Assembly (NCBI RefSeq): GCF_003265705.1
Contig: NW_020313044.1
Coordinates: 1,342,463 to 1,406,462, forward strand
Direction of reading: 5' to 3'
DNA: 64,000 nt
DNA from: Callorhinus ursinus
Taxonomy: Eukaryota > Chordata > Mammalia > Carnivora > Otariidae
A program made the translations under genes and the position numbers. Positions 11,159-20,973 of the stretch are shown in pieces. Within the stretch, counting starts at the first letter, position 1. Each line of letters begins with the position of its first letter. The notes under the pieces are model-generated. The model had not been told where the DNA came from and did no database searches. It was given only the letters and a program-made list of their open reading frames with translations.

Positions 11159-11590
11159 CCAATTAAATTATATTAAAAACAAAGGTAACAAGTACTCAAA
11201 ATTCATCTTGTCCCAATTATTTTCTGACATTTTACTATTATCTATATTCTTAATGTTATTTACATCTATTATATCTATACGATAGAATATTATATAATGA
11301 TGTGGTACTGTTCATTTCTTCCCAAGTCCAAGTTGGTAGTTTAGAAAAAGGCCACGGTGGGAATATTTACACCATGGAAATCAGCCAACACTACCAATCA
11401 TGGCTCCTGTCACACCAGGGCTGGCTGTTAAACACCTGTCTACCAGCACACCCCTGGTTCAGAGACACTATTGATTTGTGATGGGCCCACTCGACCTCCC
11501 TGTCATCGTCTGCTCTGGTTTTCAGATCCAGATTTCCCTTCTTGGAAAAGAAAAACCAAGAGTTGGATCACACACTTAATAACCAAAGAG
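11159..11590. other. Intergenic, no gene seen
   Basis: AT-rich unique sequence with no repeat or coding signature I recognise. Confidence 0.5.
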
Positions 11591-11593
11591 ACA

Positions 11594-11880
11594 GGGGCAC
11601 GTGGCTGGCTTAGTCCACAGAGCACACAGCTCTTAATCTCAGGGTTGTGAGTTCAAGCTCCATGTTGGGTGTCGAGCCTTTTTTTTTTTTTTTTAAGATT
11701 TTATTGATTTGTTTGACAGAGAGAGGGAACACAAGCAGGGGGAGTGGGAGAGGGAGAAGCAGGCTTCCTATGGAGCAGGGAGCCCGACGCAGGGCTCGAT
11801 CCCAGGACCCTGGGATCATGACCTGAGCCGAAGGCAGATGCTTAACGACTGAGCCCCTGTGGAGCCTATTTTTAAAAAAA
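11594..11880 (+). mobile_element. Old short SINE split by a - strand SINE
   Basis: Pieces 11594-11679 and 11856-11880; GTCGAGCCT / GTGGAGCCTA mark the two sides of the break. Confidence 0.82.
11680..11855 (-). mobile_element. CAN-SINE, 5' end shortened
   Basis: T-run and full body, but stops at ACGACTGAGCCCC without the usual CCCAGGCGCC end. Confidence 0.9.
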
Positions 11881-11882
11881 GG

Positions 11883-12048
11883 AAGGGAGCATATGAGCGG
11901 CTCAGTTGTAAGGGTTCGACTCTTGACTTCTGCTCAAGCCATGACCTCAGGGTTGAGATCAAGCCCCACATCAGGCTCTTCACTGGGTGTGGAGCCTGCT
12001 TAAGATTCTTCCTCTATGTTTGCCCCTCCCTCTTTCTCTAAAAAAAAA
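11883..12048 (+). mobile_element. Degraded CAN-SINE (older form)
   Basis: GAGCGGCTCAGTTGTAAGG, GCCCCACATCAGGCTCTTC and GGAGCCTGCTTAAGATTC in SINE order. Confidence 0.8.
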
Positions 12049-12419
12049 TTAATGAGATAATGGAGCTGGGGTTAAGGAAATGGATACACAATGACTGCAA
12101 ATAATTTGCAGACTCCAACATGGAGTACCTGTCTCTGATTTGCCTCTCCTTCCAGGGGACCCTCTGTCCACATGAAGGACTTTGGTCAGTCCAGTACAGG
12201 GGTCTTATGTAGACATAGCCCCAAAGCACTCTGAAGAAAACACCTGTGGTCCTCCAGGTATCTGTCTTGCAGATCTACCCAGACAGGATTCAAAGATAAA
12301 AAAGATGATTCCATTTGAACAGCTGGGAAAACAAGGCTTCCCCATTTCTGGTCTATAATTACCTCAGGGATTAGTAAATTCTGTAAACCTTAAAAATAGG
12401 ATTACAGGATGTAGAAAAC

Positions 12420-12575
12420 TGGGAAAGTCTTTAGAGGTCATTCAATGTTCAACGTTTCCCCCATTCCTTCATTTTACAGATGAAAAACCCGAGTCCATGT
12501 GGTAGTAAATAGCTTACCCAAGGTCACACAACAAATTAGTGGCCAAAGCCCAGGCCTCCTAATACCTGGGAGTCA
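12420..12575 (-). repeat. MIR-like old SINE
   Basis: CATTTTACAGATGAAAAACC and CCCAAGGTCACACAACAA, in MIR antisense order. Confidence 0.7.
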
Positions 12576-12604
12576 AGTCCTTTCCTCAATATCCTAAATT
12601 CTTA

Positions 12605-12756
12605 CCTGACAGAGAGAGAGAGGGGGAACACAAGCATGGGGAGTGGGAGAGGGAGACGCAGGCTTGGAGCCCAATGCGGGGCTCGATCCCAGGACCCTGG
12701 GATCATGACCTGAGCCGAAGGCAGACGCTTAACTGACTGAGCCACCCAGGCGCCCC
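12605..12756 (-). mobile_element. CAN-SINE lacking its A-tail
   Basis: Starts within GACAGAGAGAG with no T-run, yet flanked by ATCCTAAATTCTT at 12591-12603 and 12757-12769. The middle is shortened too. Confidence 0.9.
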
Positions 12757-12769
12757 ATCCTAAATTCTT

Positions 12770-13154
12770 TTTAGAGAAATTATGAGAACTTTATAGAATC
12801 TGAGCAGAAGCATACACAAAATTTGTACCCAAAAATCCTACTACCTTTCCCTCTGCTTCCTAGGAAAAAAAAAGAATATTTTTATAGAGTACCAACTTAA
12901 ATGCCGGGTGCTATGGGGGACACAGACTAGTAAGAACCAGTTGCTCATACACAGGAAGCGAATGTGGGATCATTCCTAAAACTTTCAAGGGGCACAGGGG
13001 GACTACCTTAGAGCTAATGCCAACCCTGTTCTGACCAGATAGCAAGCGGCATGGAAATCAACCCTGCTGTCTTAAGAAGGAAAAGTTAAACATTAGATTC
13101 TTGACTAGGGGAAATAGGAAGCAAACTCAGTGGGCTTTTCCTAACTGACTCAAG
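12770..13154. other. Intergenic, no gene seen
   Basis: Unique sequence. Contains the source-like 21-mer at 12950-12970 discussed under findings. Confidence 0.5.
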
Positions 13155-13166
13155 TCTCAGACACTT

Positions 13167-13346
13167 TTTTTTTTGGACAGAGAGAGACACAGAGAGAGAG
13201 GGAACACAAGCAGGGGGAGTGGGAGAGGGAGAAGCAGGCTTCCTGTTGAGCAGGGAGCCTGATGTGGGACTCGATCCCAGGACCCTGGGATCATGACCTG
13301 AGCAGAAGGCAGACGCTTAACGACTGAGCCACCCAGGCGCCCCATT
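13167..13346 (-). mobile_element. CAN-SINE with incomplete tail
   Basis: Short T-run leads straight to GGACAGAGAGAG, missing AAGATTTTATTTATTT. Duplication TCTCAGACACTT / TCTCAGATACTT at 13155 and 13347. Confidence 0.92.
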
Positions 13347-13516
13347 TCTCAGATACTTCTTTTCCCCAAGGAGAGAAGGCCACAAGCAAGCAGAGGAAGA
13401 CAGCTTCTCAGGGGGGCTGAGAGGCAGACCTTTAGTCCATTAAAGACATTTCACATTTGTGACATTTGCACCAATCCTCTTAGAAAAATGAAACAGAAAA
13501 AAATATATACAAAATA

Positions 13517-13731
13517 GGAGCCCCCTGGGGCTCCTCAGTCAGTTAAGCACAGGAAGTGAATGTGGGATGGGCTCAGGTCATGATCTCAGGCTGCTGGGAT
13601 CGAGTCTTGCATCGGGCTCCCTGCTCAGTGGGGAGACTGCTTCTCCCTCTCCCACTCCCCCTGCTTGTGTTCTCTCTCTTGCTGTGTCTATCTCTGTCAA
13701 ATAAATAAATAGAATCTTTAAAAAATAAAAG
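13517..13731 (+). mobile_element. CAN-SINE with foreign 21-base segment
   Basis: Head disturbed (GCCCCCTGGGGCTCCTCAG); CACAGGAAGTGAATGTGGGA replaces the normal GTCTGCCTTC region. Confidence 0.85.
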
Positions 13732-13749
13732 AATAAAATTACTACATCA

Positions 13750-13873
13750 GGGCGCCTGAGTGGCTCAGTTGGTTAAACGTCCAACTCTTGATTTCGGCTC
13801 AGGTCTTGATCTCAGGGTTGTGAGTTCAAGCCCAGCGCAGTTCAAGCCCATCCATGCTGGGTGTGGAGCTGAC

Positions 13874-13905
<32 letters not shown>

Positions 13906-13947
13906 GAACAAAACTGCACTTTAAAAATTAATAAAATAAATAAATAA
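13750..13947 (+). mobile_element. Older CAN-SINE with AATC array
   Basis: Duplication AATAAAATTACTACATCA (13732-13749) and a near copy at 13948. TCAA array at 13875-13905. Confidence 0.88.
13875..13905 (+). repeat. (TCAA)n microsatellite
   Basis: About seven units inside the SINE above. Confidence 0.9.
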
Positions 13948-13966
13948 AATAAAATTACTATATCAA

Positions 13967-14438
13967 ATTAGTATAAAAATTTCTAAACACTCATTTCTGT
14001 ACTTAGGTAACAGGTAACAGTTTACAGACCGACACAAATCCTAGTCAATACTTTGAGTGCACTGCTCTAAAAAGTAAAAAAGCCTGAGGACTCCTTGGCC
14101 CCTGGAACTCCTTCAGTGGGGGGGATGTCTCAGCTCCCTTTCTCACCCAAGTCAGGCCCTGGGGGGCTGGGATATGATCTGGATATCCACGGCCACAGGG
14201 TAATGAGTCAGGATGGTGATCTACTGTTTGTACTTTCCTCTGAGTCTCTCTGGGCTGCCTCCCCCTCCCCGGCCCCCGCCCAAGGAAAGAGCTCCACCAA
14301 CCAAGGAAGATCTCCACCCCTTCACTGCAGTCCCGAAACCTACCTAAATGGTATCTTGGGTCCCTAATAGGGGTCACAATTTCTTTTATTCATTTGTTCG
14401 TTTATGCAGGCATCTTCTCAAGCACTCAAGTGAACCTA
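13967..14438. other. Intergenic, no gene seen
   Basis: GC-richer patch at 14090-14350 has overlapping open frames on both strands (about 90 and 110 codons). Neither resembles a known protein or has gene context. Confidence 0.45.
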
Positions 14439-14451
14439 AAGGAGAGATTCC

Positions 14452-14568
14452 TGGGGTTCCTGTCTGGCTCAGTTGGTAGAACACCAGACTCTTGATCTCG
14501 GGGTCATGAGTTCGAGCCCCAAGTTGGGTGTAGAGATTACTTAAAAATAATAACAAAAAAATAAAGGA
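14452..14568 (+). mobile_element. Old short tRNA-derived SINE
   Basis: TGTCTGGCTCAGTTGGTAGA head, ATGAGTTCGAGCCCC B-box; AGATTCCTG is duplicated on both sides. Confidence 0.88.
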
Positions 14569-15043
14569 AAGGAAAGATTCCTGCCTAAGGAGCTGATGTC
14601 CTGGCAACAAAGCAGTGTCAGAAAGGCATTAATTTTTTCATATACAGCCCCGGGTGGCCCAAAGGTTGATTCTCACATATAAAATGATAGACCTACAAGG
14701 CATGAAGGAAACTTACCAGAACTAACTTTAGTAGAATGTGGTAGAGGGGTCTGTTACAGAGATGGCCTCTGAAGTGTTTCTGTCCCATGGTGCCATGATT
14801 CCATGACTTTACAGTCACCAAGGAAGGAGGTAGGAAAGGTGTATTCACTTGCTTTGGTAAAATGAGTAGGAGGGGTGCCCCAAATAGGCTTCCTCTGTAA
14901 TTACTAACGCCTTGGGGAAGAAGGCAAGACAAAGAGTGAGGTCTCAGTGACAGATGAGGACACCGTAGCTCCGAGGAATTGGTGACCTACCTTCAGGGTT
15001 GGGAACTTCATCTGCTCCAGGCTACAAGATTCTGAGAAATGAT

Positions 15044-15238
15044 GGGGCGCCTGCGGGGCTCAGTCGTTAAGCGTCTGCCTTCGGCTCAGGTCATGATCCC
15101 GGGGTCCTGGGATCGAGCCCCGCATCAGGCTCCCTGCTCGGTGGGAAGCCTGCTTCTCCCTCTCCCACTCCCCCTGCTTGTGTTCCCTCTCTCGCTGTGT
15201 CCCTCTCTGTCAAATAAATAAAATCTTAAAAAAAAAAA
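15044..15238 (+). mobile_element. CAN-SINE, full length
   Basis: Duplication AAGATTCTGAGAAATGA at 15027-15043 and again from 15240. Last SINE before WNT8A. Confidence 0.95.
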
Positions 15239-15358
15239 AAAGATTCTGAGAAATGAGCCACCAAACAGGAAGAGACAAGTCTGATTTATAGAGGAAAGAA
15301 ACCTCAAGGGTAGGGAAAGGCTTCAGCCCCTCTGTCAGCCTGGGAGGGAAGAAGGGCT

Positions 15359-15385
15359 GGTGGGGTGGGGCGGGGTGGGGCGGGG
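15359..15385 (+). promoter_or_regulatory. G-rich tract upstream of WNT8A (Sp/KLF-type boxes, G-quadruplex candidate)
   Basis: Five runs of four G separated by single T or C bases (TGGGGTGGGGCGGGG pattern), about 225 bases before the WNT8A ATG. GGGGCGGGG is a classical Sp1/KLF-type box and the spacing satisfies a G4 pattern. The regulatory role is inferred. Confidence 0.5.
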
Positions 15386-15521
15386 CTTTCCTTGGAGGCT
15401 TTGGGCTGAGTCCTTCCTTCCTGGTCCCCCATTGGGTCAGGGGCTCCTGCAGCCCTGCCAGTGAGGGACAAATGAGAAGAGCTGTTGATTTTTCCCCCTT
15501 GGCTATTCAGAATTTCCCCCA

Positions 15522-15530
15522 CATAAATAC
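15522..15530 (+). promoter_or_regulatory. Possible TATA-like element of WNT8A
   Basis: CATAAATAC lies about 80 bases upstream of the ATG, close enough for a short 5' UTR. Only the sequence resemblance and position support it. Confidence 0.3.
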
Positions 15531-15608
15531 TGAGAAAGACCCTGCCCTCTCCTCACTTCTCTGGAGTTGGCCCTGGGCTGGACTGGTCCCCTGGGGGTGA
15601 GCAAGGCC

Positions 15609-15676
15609 ATGGGGGACCTGTTTATGCTCAGGGTAGCTGTGGGCATATGCTATGCCACCTTCACTGCCTCCGCCTG
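15609..15676 (+). CDS. WNT8A: WNT8A exon 1 (start codon and signal peptide)
   Basis: ATG at 15609 opens [12 protein letters not shown], a hydrophobic signal peptide. The exon holds 22 codons plus two bases of W23 and ends at the donor GTAAGT (15677). The start aligns with the known WNT8A N-terminus (MGNLFML in human, from memory). Confidence 0.93.
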
Positions 15677-18600
15677 GTAAGTCCTTCCCCTGCCCGCACC
15701 TTCCCCACTCCCCACCGAGGCGACCCCCATTATCTCAGCCCCATTCACCACTGCCTCACTTTTTCTCTTTTTGATAGGTCAGTGAACAATTTCCTGGTAA
15801 CAGGTCCCAAGGTAGGATGGTCTCTGGCTCCTGTTTTTACCCATCCGGGTTCCTAAGGGAACTCTTTTGGCGAAAGAAAGGAGGGGAGGGGAGACAGCGC
15901 CAGAAGCCCCCCACCCAGAGGAACCCACAATTGTTTCTCCCTGGAGAGCTAACCCATTTGAGTCCTGCCTGCTCCTCCCCCAACCCCAGACAACCTGAGC
16001 GGAGCCAGGGCTGACCTTCATGGCCCTTTTCCCTTTGCCAGGCCTATCTGACCTACACAACCAGCGTGGCCCTGGGAGCCCAGAGTGGCATTGAGGAGTG
16101 TAAGTTCCAATTTGCTTGGGAACGCTGGAACTGCCCGGAAAATGCTCTCCAGCTCTCCACTCACAACAGGCTAAGAAGTGGTAAGTTTGTGCACCTACAC
16201 AAAGGGGTACCTGTGCATGGAGGTGGGCTTTCAGTATGTGTATGTGTGGCATGTATGACATCTCTATGCACAGTGAAATGGAAAGGGTATCAGTGATCTG
16301 CCGATCTGCCACTTCCTTGCTGTGAAACTCTGAGTGAGTTACATCCTCTCTCCAACCCCAGTTTTGTCATTGGGTCAATAAGGCCAGCTCTACTTAGCTC
16401 ACCAGGAGTACTGTAAGGGTTGAAGGAGGTGAGTACAAAGGTATTTCCATACAAATGTAATAATTTCTCTGTTTTTTAAAATGCATGCCTATATTTGTGT
16501 GTTTGTATACACTTATCTTGCCCTGAGTTGCATGAAATAAAAACAGGGAAGGGGCTCTGTGTTTGCAGCCCCTGAGGAGTTTCCCATCTGCCCAGCTGTC
16601 GTAAAATCCCAACAACAGAGAAGCTGAAAGATCACATTGAGCTGTGTCGTGTGTGTGTGTCATCGTGCGCACACCTGTTCAGCTCTTTATAACTGTATGT
16701 AGTAGTTTACATAAAGGTCATTTATATACAAACAATAGAGTTGCCTGAGAAGAGGTGGGGGAAGGGAGTAAAGAAGATGTGGATGAAGAGAAGTATCTCC
16801 CCGTGGGGTATACAGGCAGAATGGGGAGTGTGTGGAAATGAAACGGGACAATGTTTTTTAAAGAGTTTAGTAAGATACGAGCTCAGTAAATGGTAGCCAC
16901 GGTCATTATAAGTAACACATAATTCCTGCTTCATATCAGAAGGAAGAAAAGACCCTTCTCTCTTTCCTAAGCCAGCTACATGGCCCTGAGTCTTCATAGC
17001 CCAAGGACCAGAAGCAGTGGCTAATGAACAGAAGGCCAGACTGGATTTCAGGAGAGCAGGGTCTTGGTCCCAATACAAATGGTGAGGAGAGTGGCCTTGG
17101 TCCCATCACTCTCTGTCTGGGTTTTACTATCCCCACCCCCATGGGGATACTCATGTCTGCCTGAAAGACGTAAGGGTGCTGGAAAGACATGCCCTGTTCT
17201 CTCAAGGAGAAGAGCCTCCTCTTAAACCCAAAAGGGGCACCATTGCTTTTCCAAAGCCTCTGCTTTGGGTCGTCAGGGTCCAAGTTTCCAGTCCCCTCTT
17301 TCTCTCCAAAGCCACCAGGGAGACTTCCTTCATTCATGCCATCAGCTCTGCGGGAGTCATGTACACCATCACCAAGAACTGTAGCATGGGCGACTTTGAA
17401 AACTGTGGCTGTGATGAGTCAAAAAATGGAAAAACAGGTAAGTTGTGCTCTCTGATGTGGGTGGGAAGAAGTGAGGGATGCAGAGCTACATGCAGGCTAA
17501 GGTCTTCCAGGAAAAGGCTAAAGGACACAGGTCCCTCAAACCCCTAGATGCTACCAGCAACTTTTTGGTGCTGAGGGAGCTCCTGGACCTATACCCTATA
17601 CCCTTCCAAGAGTTGAGCCTGGGTCCATGATTTTAGGATCACCAAGTTGCACCGAGCTCTAAAAGCAACAAGACATCTAGGAATGAGAAGGCCAAAGAGA
17701 GCTTAAAGCTAACCCTCATATTTCAGGCCGAGAACGGCTTGGCCACAATCCAGAGCTACTCAGTTATTTGTAGACCATCTAAGAGACTCAGATTTGTCAT
17801 TAAAGAGGGAGGAGATGGCTCTAACAAGACTACTGTAGGGTAATGGTGCAGAATTCCAGAATGTTTGAGCTGCAATGAACCTCTAAGATCATCTAGGCCA
17901 GGCTTAGTATGGCTACATTGACTGAGGGTATAGAGACTAATTGCCTAGAGATGGAATGTACCTGAATGGTGGGCAGTTGGTTTTGTGAAAAGGACCTCAC
18001 CCACCCACCCTGAGCACCTCTACTTCCTGGTCTCACCTGCAGCTTTATACGCTTCTAGAGCTCTTGGGGGATGGTTTGGCTAAGTTAGCCAAAGTGACCT
18101 TGACTTTTCTCCTGAAACTTAGCAGGGAAATGGTGTGCAGAACTTCCTCTTTCCTTATGTGCAGGAGGTCATGGCTGGATCTGGGGAGGCTGCAGCGACA
18201 ATGTGGAATTTGGGGAAAGGATCTCCAAACTCTTTGTGGACAGCCTGGAAAAGGGAAAGGATGCTAGAGCCCTGATGAATCTTCACAACAACAGGGCAGG
18301 CAGGCTGGTAGGTATAGGAGTCCACGAGTGAACCATCAGGATCAGTACTGGCAAGAGCCTCACATCTATACAGCCCTTGCAACTTAACAAGAGCTATCTC
18401 ATACCCATGTGTCATCCTTTCACCACCTATCAAGACTGGGATGGCTACCCCCATTCTCTGGATGACAAAGCCAGTTCAGGCTGAGCCAAGTGTCTTGGCC
18501 AAGGCAATACAACTTATGAGCATCAGAATCAGGCAATAAACTCAGATCTTCTACTTTAGTCTTATTACTAATCATTATGGTCTAGCCCCTTCCACAGGCA

Positions 18601-20155
18601 GGTTTCTGAGAACACAGAACAATACAGTACCAAAGCCTTGCTCTCATGATTTAAAATTTTAACCACTTCAACTGTGTTCTAGGAAATTAATGGGGGGCTT
18701 ATCAGCTAACCTGTATCCTAAGATCTGTCTGGACTTCGAGGGATTGGGACTGATCTAGGCTTCTCTGGAGGGTCTATTTTCCCCCCAAGACTTCTGGAGT
18801 GTTCTGAACTCAAATCTGGAAGCAAGTTGGATTTAAAGCTAAGAGCATAAAAATTTCCCTTTGAACCTATACCCAGACGACCTGGTTGCCCAGAGCAATG
18901 GGAAGAGGTTTTCAAGGCAATTACACACATGAGTAATTGCTTCGGCGGTAGGGGTTCAGACTGCATGAGCTCCCTTCCCTCTGGGAGAGAACAAATCCAA
19001 ACCCTCACCAATACTCTAGCCCCTACCTTGAAAACAATAATAGTGCCAATGATCATATCTTCTTCTTTAATTGACACAGTACCCTCTTAACCATTCTTAT
19101 TCTAATGAGAGAGGGAAACAAGCTCAACAAGTGATGGAGTTGGGCCTAGAGCCTAGGTTTCCTGATTCCTCAACACTTGCCTGATTTCCCCAAAGAATAC
19201 CCAAGGGTGCTTTAAAAGTACCCTTACCAAGGCCTTTCCACCCCTGAACACTCCAACTGAGAAGATCTGAGGTGGGGTCTAGGAATAGCGTTTTTCACAG
19301 GCCTCCCCCATAATTCTGATGTTCCTCCAAAGTTAAGCAGCACAACTTTAAAATATCCCATTTGGGGCACCTGGGTGGCTCAGTCGTTGGGCATCTGCCT
19401 TCGGCTCGGGTCATGATCCCAGAGTCCTGGGATCGAGTCCCACATCGGGCTCCCTGCTTAGCGGGAGGCCTGCTTCTCCCTCTCCCACTCCCCCTGCTTG
19501 TGTTCCCTCTCTCGCTGTCAAATAAATAAAATCTTAAAAAAAATACATCCCATTTGGTTGCTAGCCTTCGGTCTTCTCTACCCAGAATCCTCTCTTTCTC
19601 TCTCTGAAGGCAGTGAGAGCCATCATGAGAAGGACCTGCAAATGCCATGGCATCTCCGGGAGTTGCAGCATCCAGACATGCTGGCTGCAGCTGGCTGACT
19701 TCCGGGAGATGGGGGACTACTTGAAGGCCAAGTATGACCGGGCCCTGAAAATTGAGATGGATAAGCGGCAGCTGAGGGCGGGCAACAGCGCTGAGGGCCG
19801 CTGGGCACCCACGGAGGCCTTCCTTCCCAGCGCAGAGGCTGAGCTGATCTTTTTAGAGGAATCGCCAGACTACTGTACCCGCAACTCCAGCCTGGGCGTC
19901 TCTGGCACAGAAGGTCGGGAGTGTCTGCAGAACAACCACAACGCATCTCGGTGGTCGCCGTATCATTAAAAAAGCTTGTGCACCGAGTGTGGCCTGCAGG
20001 TGGAGGAGAGAAGAGCCGAGGCTCTCAGCAGCTGCAACTGCAAATTCCAGTGGTGCTGTACGGTCCGGTGTGAGCAGTGCAGGCACGTGGTGAACAAGTA
20101 CTACTGCTCACGCCCCCCAGGCAGCGCGTGGTCCGGGGGCGGAGCCAGGGCCTGA
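15609..20155 (+). CDS. WNT8A: WNT8A, secreted Wnt ligand (six coding exons, assembled copy broken by adapter sequence)
   Basis: Secreted lipid-modified Wnt ligand that acts through Frizzled/LRP receptors in early embryonic patterning. Joined exons are 15609-15676, 15778-15811, 16042-16180, 17312-17437, 18165-18307 and 19610-20152 plus TGA 20153-20155. Every intron is GT-AG and phases match, giving 351 codons, the length I recall for human WNT8A. A hydrophobic signal peptide covers residues 1-22. The acylation motif CHGISGSC lies at 182-189, with the lipid-carrying Ser at 186. Sequons are NSS (262) and NAS (281). The cysteine-rich C-terminal domain runs from about 258 to 343. Residues 286-293 are replaced by adapter-derived codons with TAA at codon 290 (19967-19969), yet the frame and the Cys-rich tail resume at C294. 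I judge the gene functional in the animal and the stop artefactual. NME5 lies convergently downstream, as in other mammals. Confidence 0.96.
15778..15811 (+). CDS. WNT8A: WNT8A exon 2
   Basis: A 34-base micro-exon encoding the end of W23 and [11 protein letters not shown]. It is flanked by acceptor TTGATAG and donor GTAGGA. Easily missed by ab initio prediction, but length and phase match the WNT8A gene structure. Confidence 0.93.
16042..16180 (+). CDS. WNT8A: WNT8A exon 3
   Basis: Encodes [20 protein letters not shown] through NRLRS, including the conserved [19 protein letters not shown]nt signature. Acceptor TTGCCAG, donor GTAAGT at 16181, phase 1 at the 3' end. Confidence 0.95.
16296..16450 (+). 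repeat. MIR in WNT8A intron 3
   Basis: GCCACTTCCTTGCTGTGAAA, then GAGTGAGTTAC and GTTTTGTCATTGGGTCAATA, in sense MIR order. Confidence 0.6.
17312..17437 (+). CDS. WNT8A: WNT8A exon 4
   Basis: Encodes [20 protein letters not shown] followed by the [12 protein letters not shown] block, a cysteine cluster conserved in Wnt8 proteins. Acceptor CTCCAAAG, donor GTAAGT at 17438, phase 1 on both sides. Confidence 0.95.
18165..18307 (+). CDS. WNT8A: WNT8A exon 5
   Basis: Encodes [20 protein letters not shown] to [15 protein letters not shown] and NLHNN are general Wnt family motifs. Acceptor TGTGCAG, donor GTAGGT at 18308, ends in phase 0. Confidence 0.95.
18365..18560 (-). repeat. MIR-like remnant in WNT8A intron 5
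   Basis: ATCTCATACCCATGTG and CTTGGCCAAGGCAATACAAC fit a diverged MIR in antisense. Confidence 0.45.
19364..19545 (+). mobile_element. CAN-SINE in WNT8A intron 5
   Basis: The only young SINE between 15239 and 20686. ATCCCATTTGG is repeated on both sides. Confidence 0.94.
19610..20155 (+). CDS. WNT8A: WNT8A exon 6 (terminal; contains adapter-derived stop)
   Basis: Encodes residues 171-351, from [20 protein letters not shown] to a Cys-rich tail with [21 protein letters not shown] and [10 protein letters not shown], then TGA at 20153. Upstream and downstream parts share one frame. The only defect is 19955-19978, where S-P-Y-H-stop-K-S-L replaces the expected eight residues of the family (E/Q-R-R-S-C-G-R-L in human, from memory). 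The conserved Cys expected at 290 is lost with them. Confidence 0.94.
19945..19973 (+). other. Illumina P5 adapter remnant plus A-run inside WNT8A coding sequence
   Basis: Bases 19945-19967 equal the last 23 bases of the reverse complement of the Illumina P5 flow-cell oligo (ending GTGGTCGCCGTATCATT), followed by AAAAAA as in reads that run off the end of an adapter. The first ~10 bases (ATCTCGGTGG) also fit native WNT8A, giving a microhomology join. Not biological sequence in my judgement. Confidence 0.95.
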
Positions 20156-20686
20156 CAGCACCCCGCGCAGAATCACTTGCTCGGCTGCATGACAAAGGAG
20201 GCGGGCACGGTTTCTCTCTCAGAGACAGTGAATTCGAAAACAACTGGAAAATCACTGGGTTGGGCTGTAGCCCTCTTCATATCAATTCGCGGGGGAAACG
20301 GAGGCCCAAGCTTATACAGCGTATTCTCGACAGAGTTGAAATTGGAGCCCGGCCTTCCAACGTGGGCAGACCCCGTCTCCTCTCTCCTGCACGTTATTTC
20401 CTGGTCTTTGCGCCTGGCCTTTTGCAGCTTGCTAGAGGGGAGTTTGGTTTGGGGGTCTTATCCAGAGGGACCCTCAAAGTACTTGTCACTGTAAGTTTCA
20501 GAGGGAATGGAAGCAAAAAACTAAGAGTTCAGTCCGGACTTCTGAAGGAGCAACCTTCCCCGATGCTGGCTAGCTCAAGCAAGACCAACTATATGTTCAT
20601 GCATATAAGTGGGGCAGAGACCACAGACCTACCTAGTGGGAGGTTTTTTAGGGTGTTGGGCTTTTCGTCTGAGTATGCACTTTTAA
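20156..20686 (+). other. WNT8A downstream / probable 3' UTR sequence
   Basis: Unique sequence after the TGA. A 252-residue open frame here overlaps the Cys-rich tail in the wrong frame and ends in a SINE, so it is not a gene. A weak MIR-like GGGGGAAACGGAGGCCCAAG lies near 20290. Confidence 0.4.
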
Positions 20687-20788
20687 AGCGTCTGCCTTCG
20701 GCTCAGGTCATGATCCCAGGGTCCGGGGATCGAGTCCCGCATCGGGCTCCCTGCTCTGTGGGGAGCCTGCTTCTCCCTCTGCCTCTCT

Positions 20789-20829
<41 letters not shown>

Positions 20830-20862
20830 GAATAAATAAATAAAATCTTAAAAAAAAATAAA
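20687..20862 (+). mobile_element. CAN-SINE, 5'-truncated
   Basis: Begins at AAAGCGTCTGCCTTCGGC, lacking the GGGGCGCCTGGGTGGCTCAG head. Contains a (CT)n run at 20793-20820. Confidence 0.93.
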
Positions 20863-20870
20863 AAGTTCTT

Positions 20871-20973
20871 GGGGCACCTGACTGGCTCAGCTGGTAGAGC
20901 ATGTGATTCTTGATCTTGAGGTTGTGAGTTTAAGCCCCTAACTGGGTGCAGAGCTTACTTAAAAGAAAAAAAA
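20871..20973 (+). mobile_element. Old short tRNA-derived SINE
   Basis: CACCTGACTGGCTCAGCTGG to GCTTACTTAAAAG; AAAGTTCT occurs on both sides. Confidence 0.88.

Noticed and set aside
1..15550. FAM13B exons, expected beside WNT8A in mammals
   Set aside because: I could not recognise any FAM13B coding exon; it probably lies beyond the left edge.
15779..16312. 177-residue antisense frame
   Set aside because: Antisense shadow of WNT8A exons 2 and 3 with no protein features.
19967..19969. TAA in WNT8A exon 6 as a genuine loss-of-function mutation
   Set aside because: The stop lies exactly inside adapter-identical sequence plus an A-run, the frame and length are unchanged around it, and all splice sites and the Cys-rich tail are intact.
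20077..20835. 252-residue open frame downstream of WNT8A
   Set aside because: It overlaps the WNT8A C-terminus in another frame and ends in SINE sequence; no domain is recognisable.
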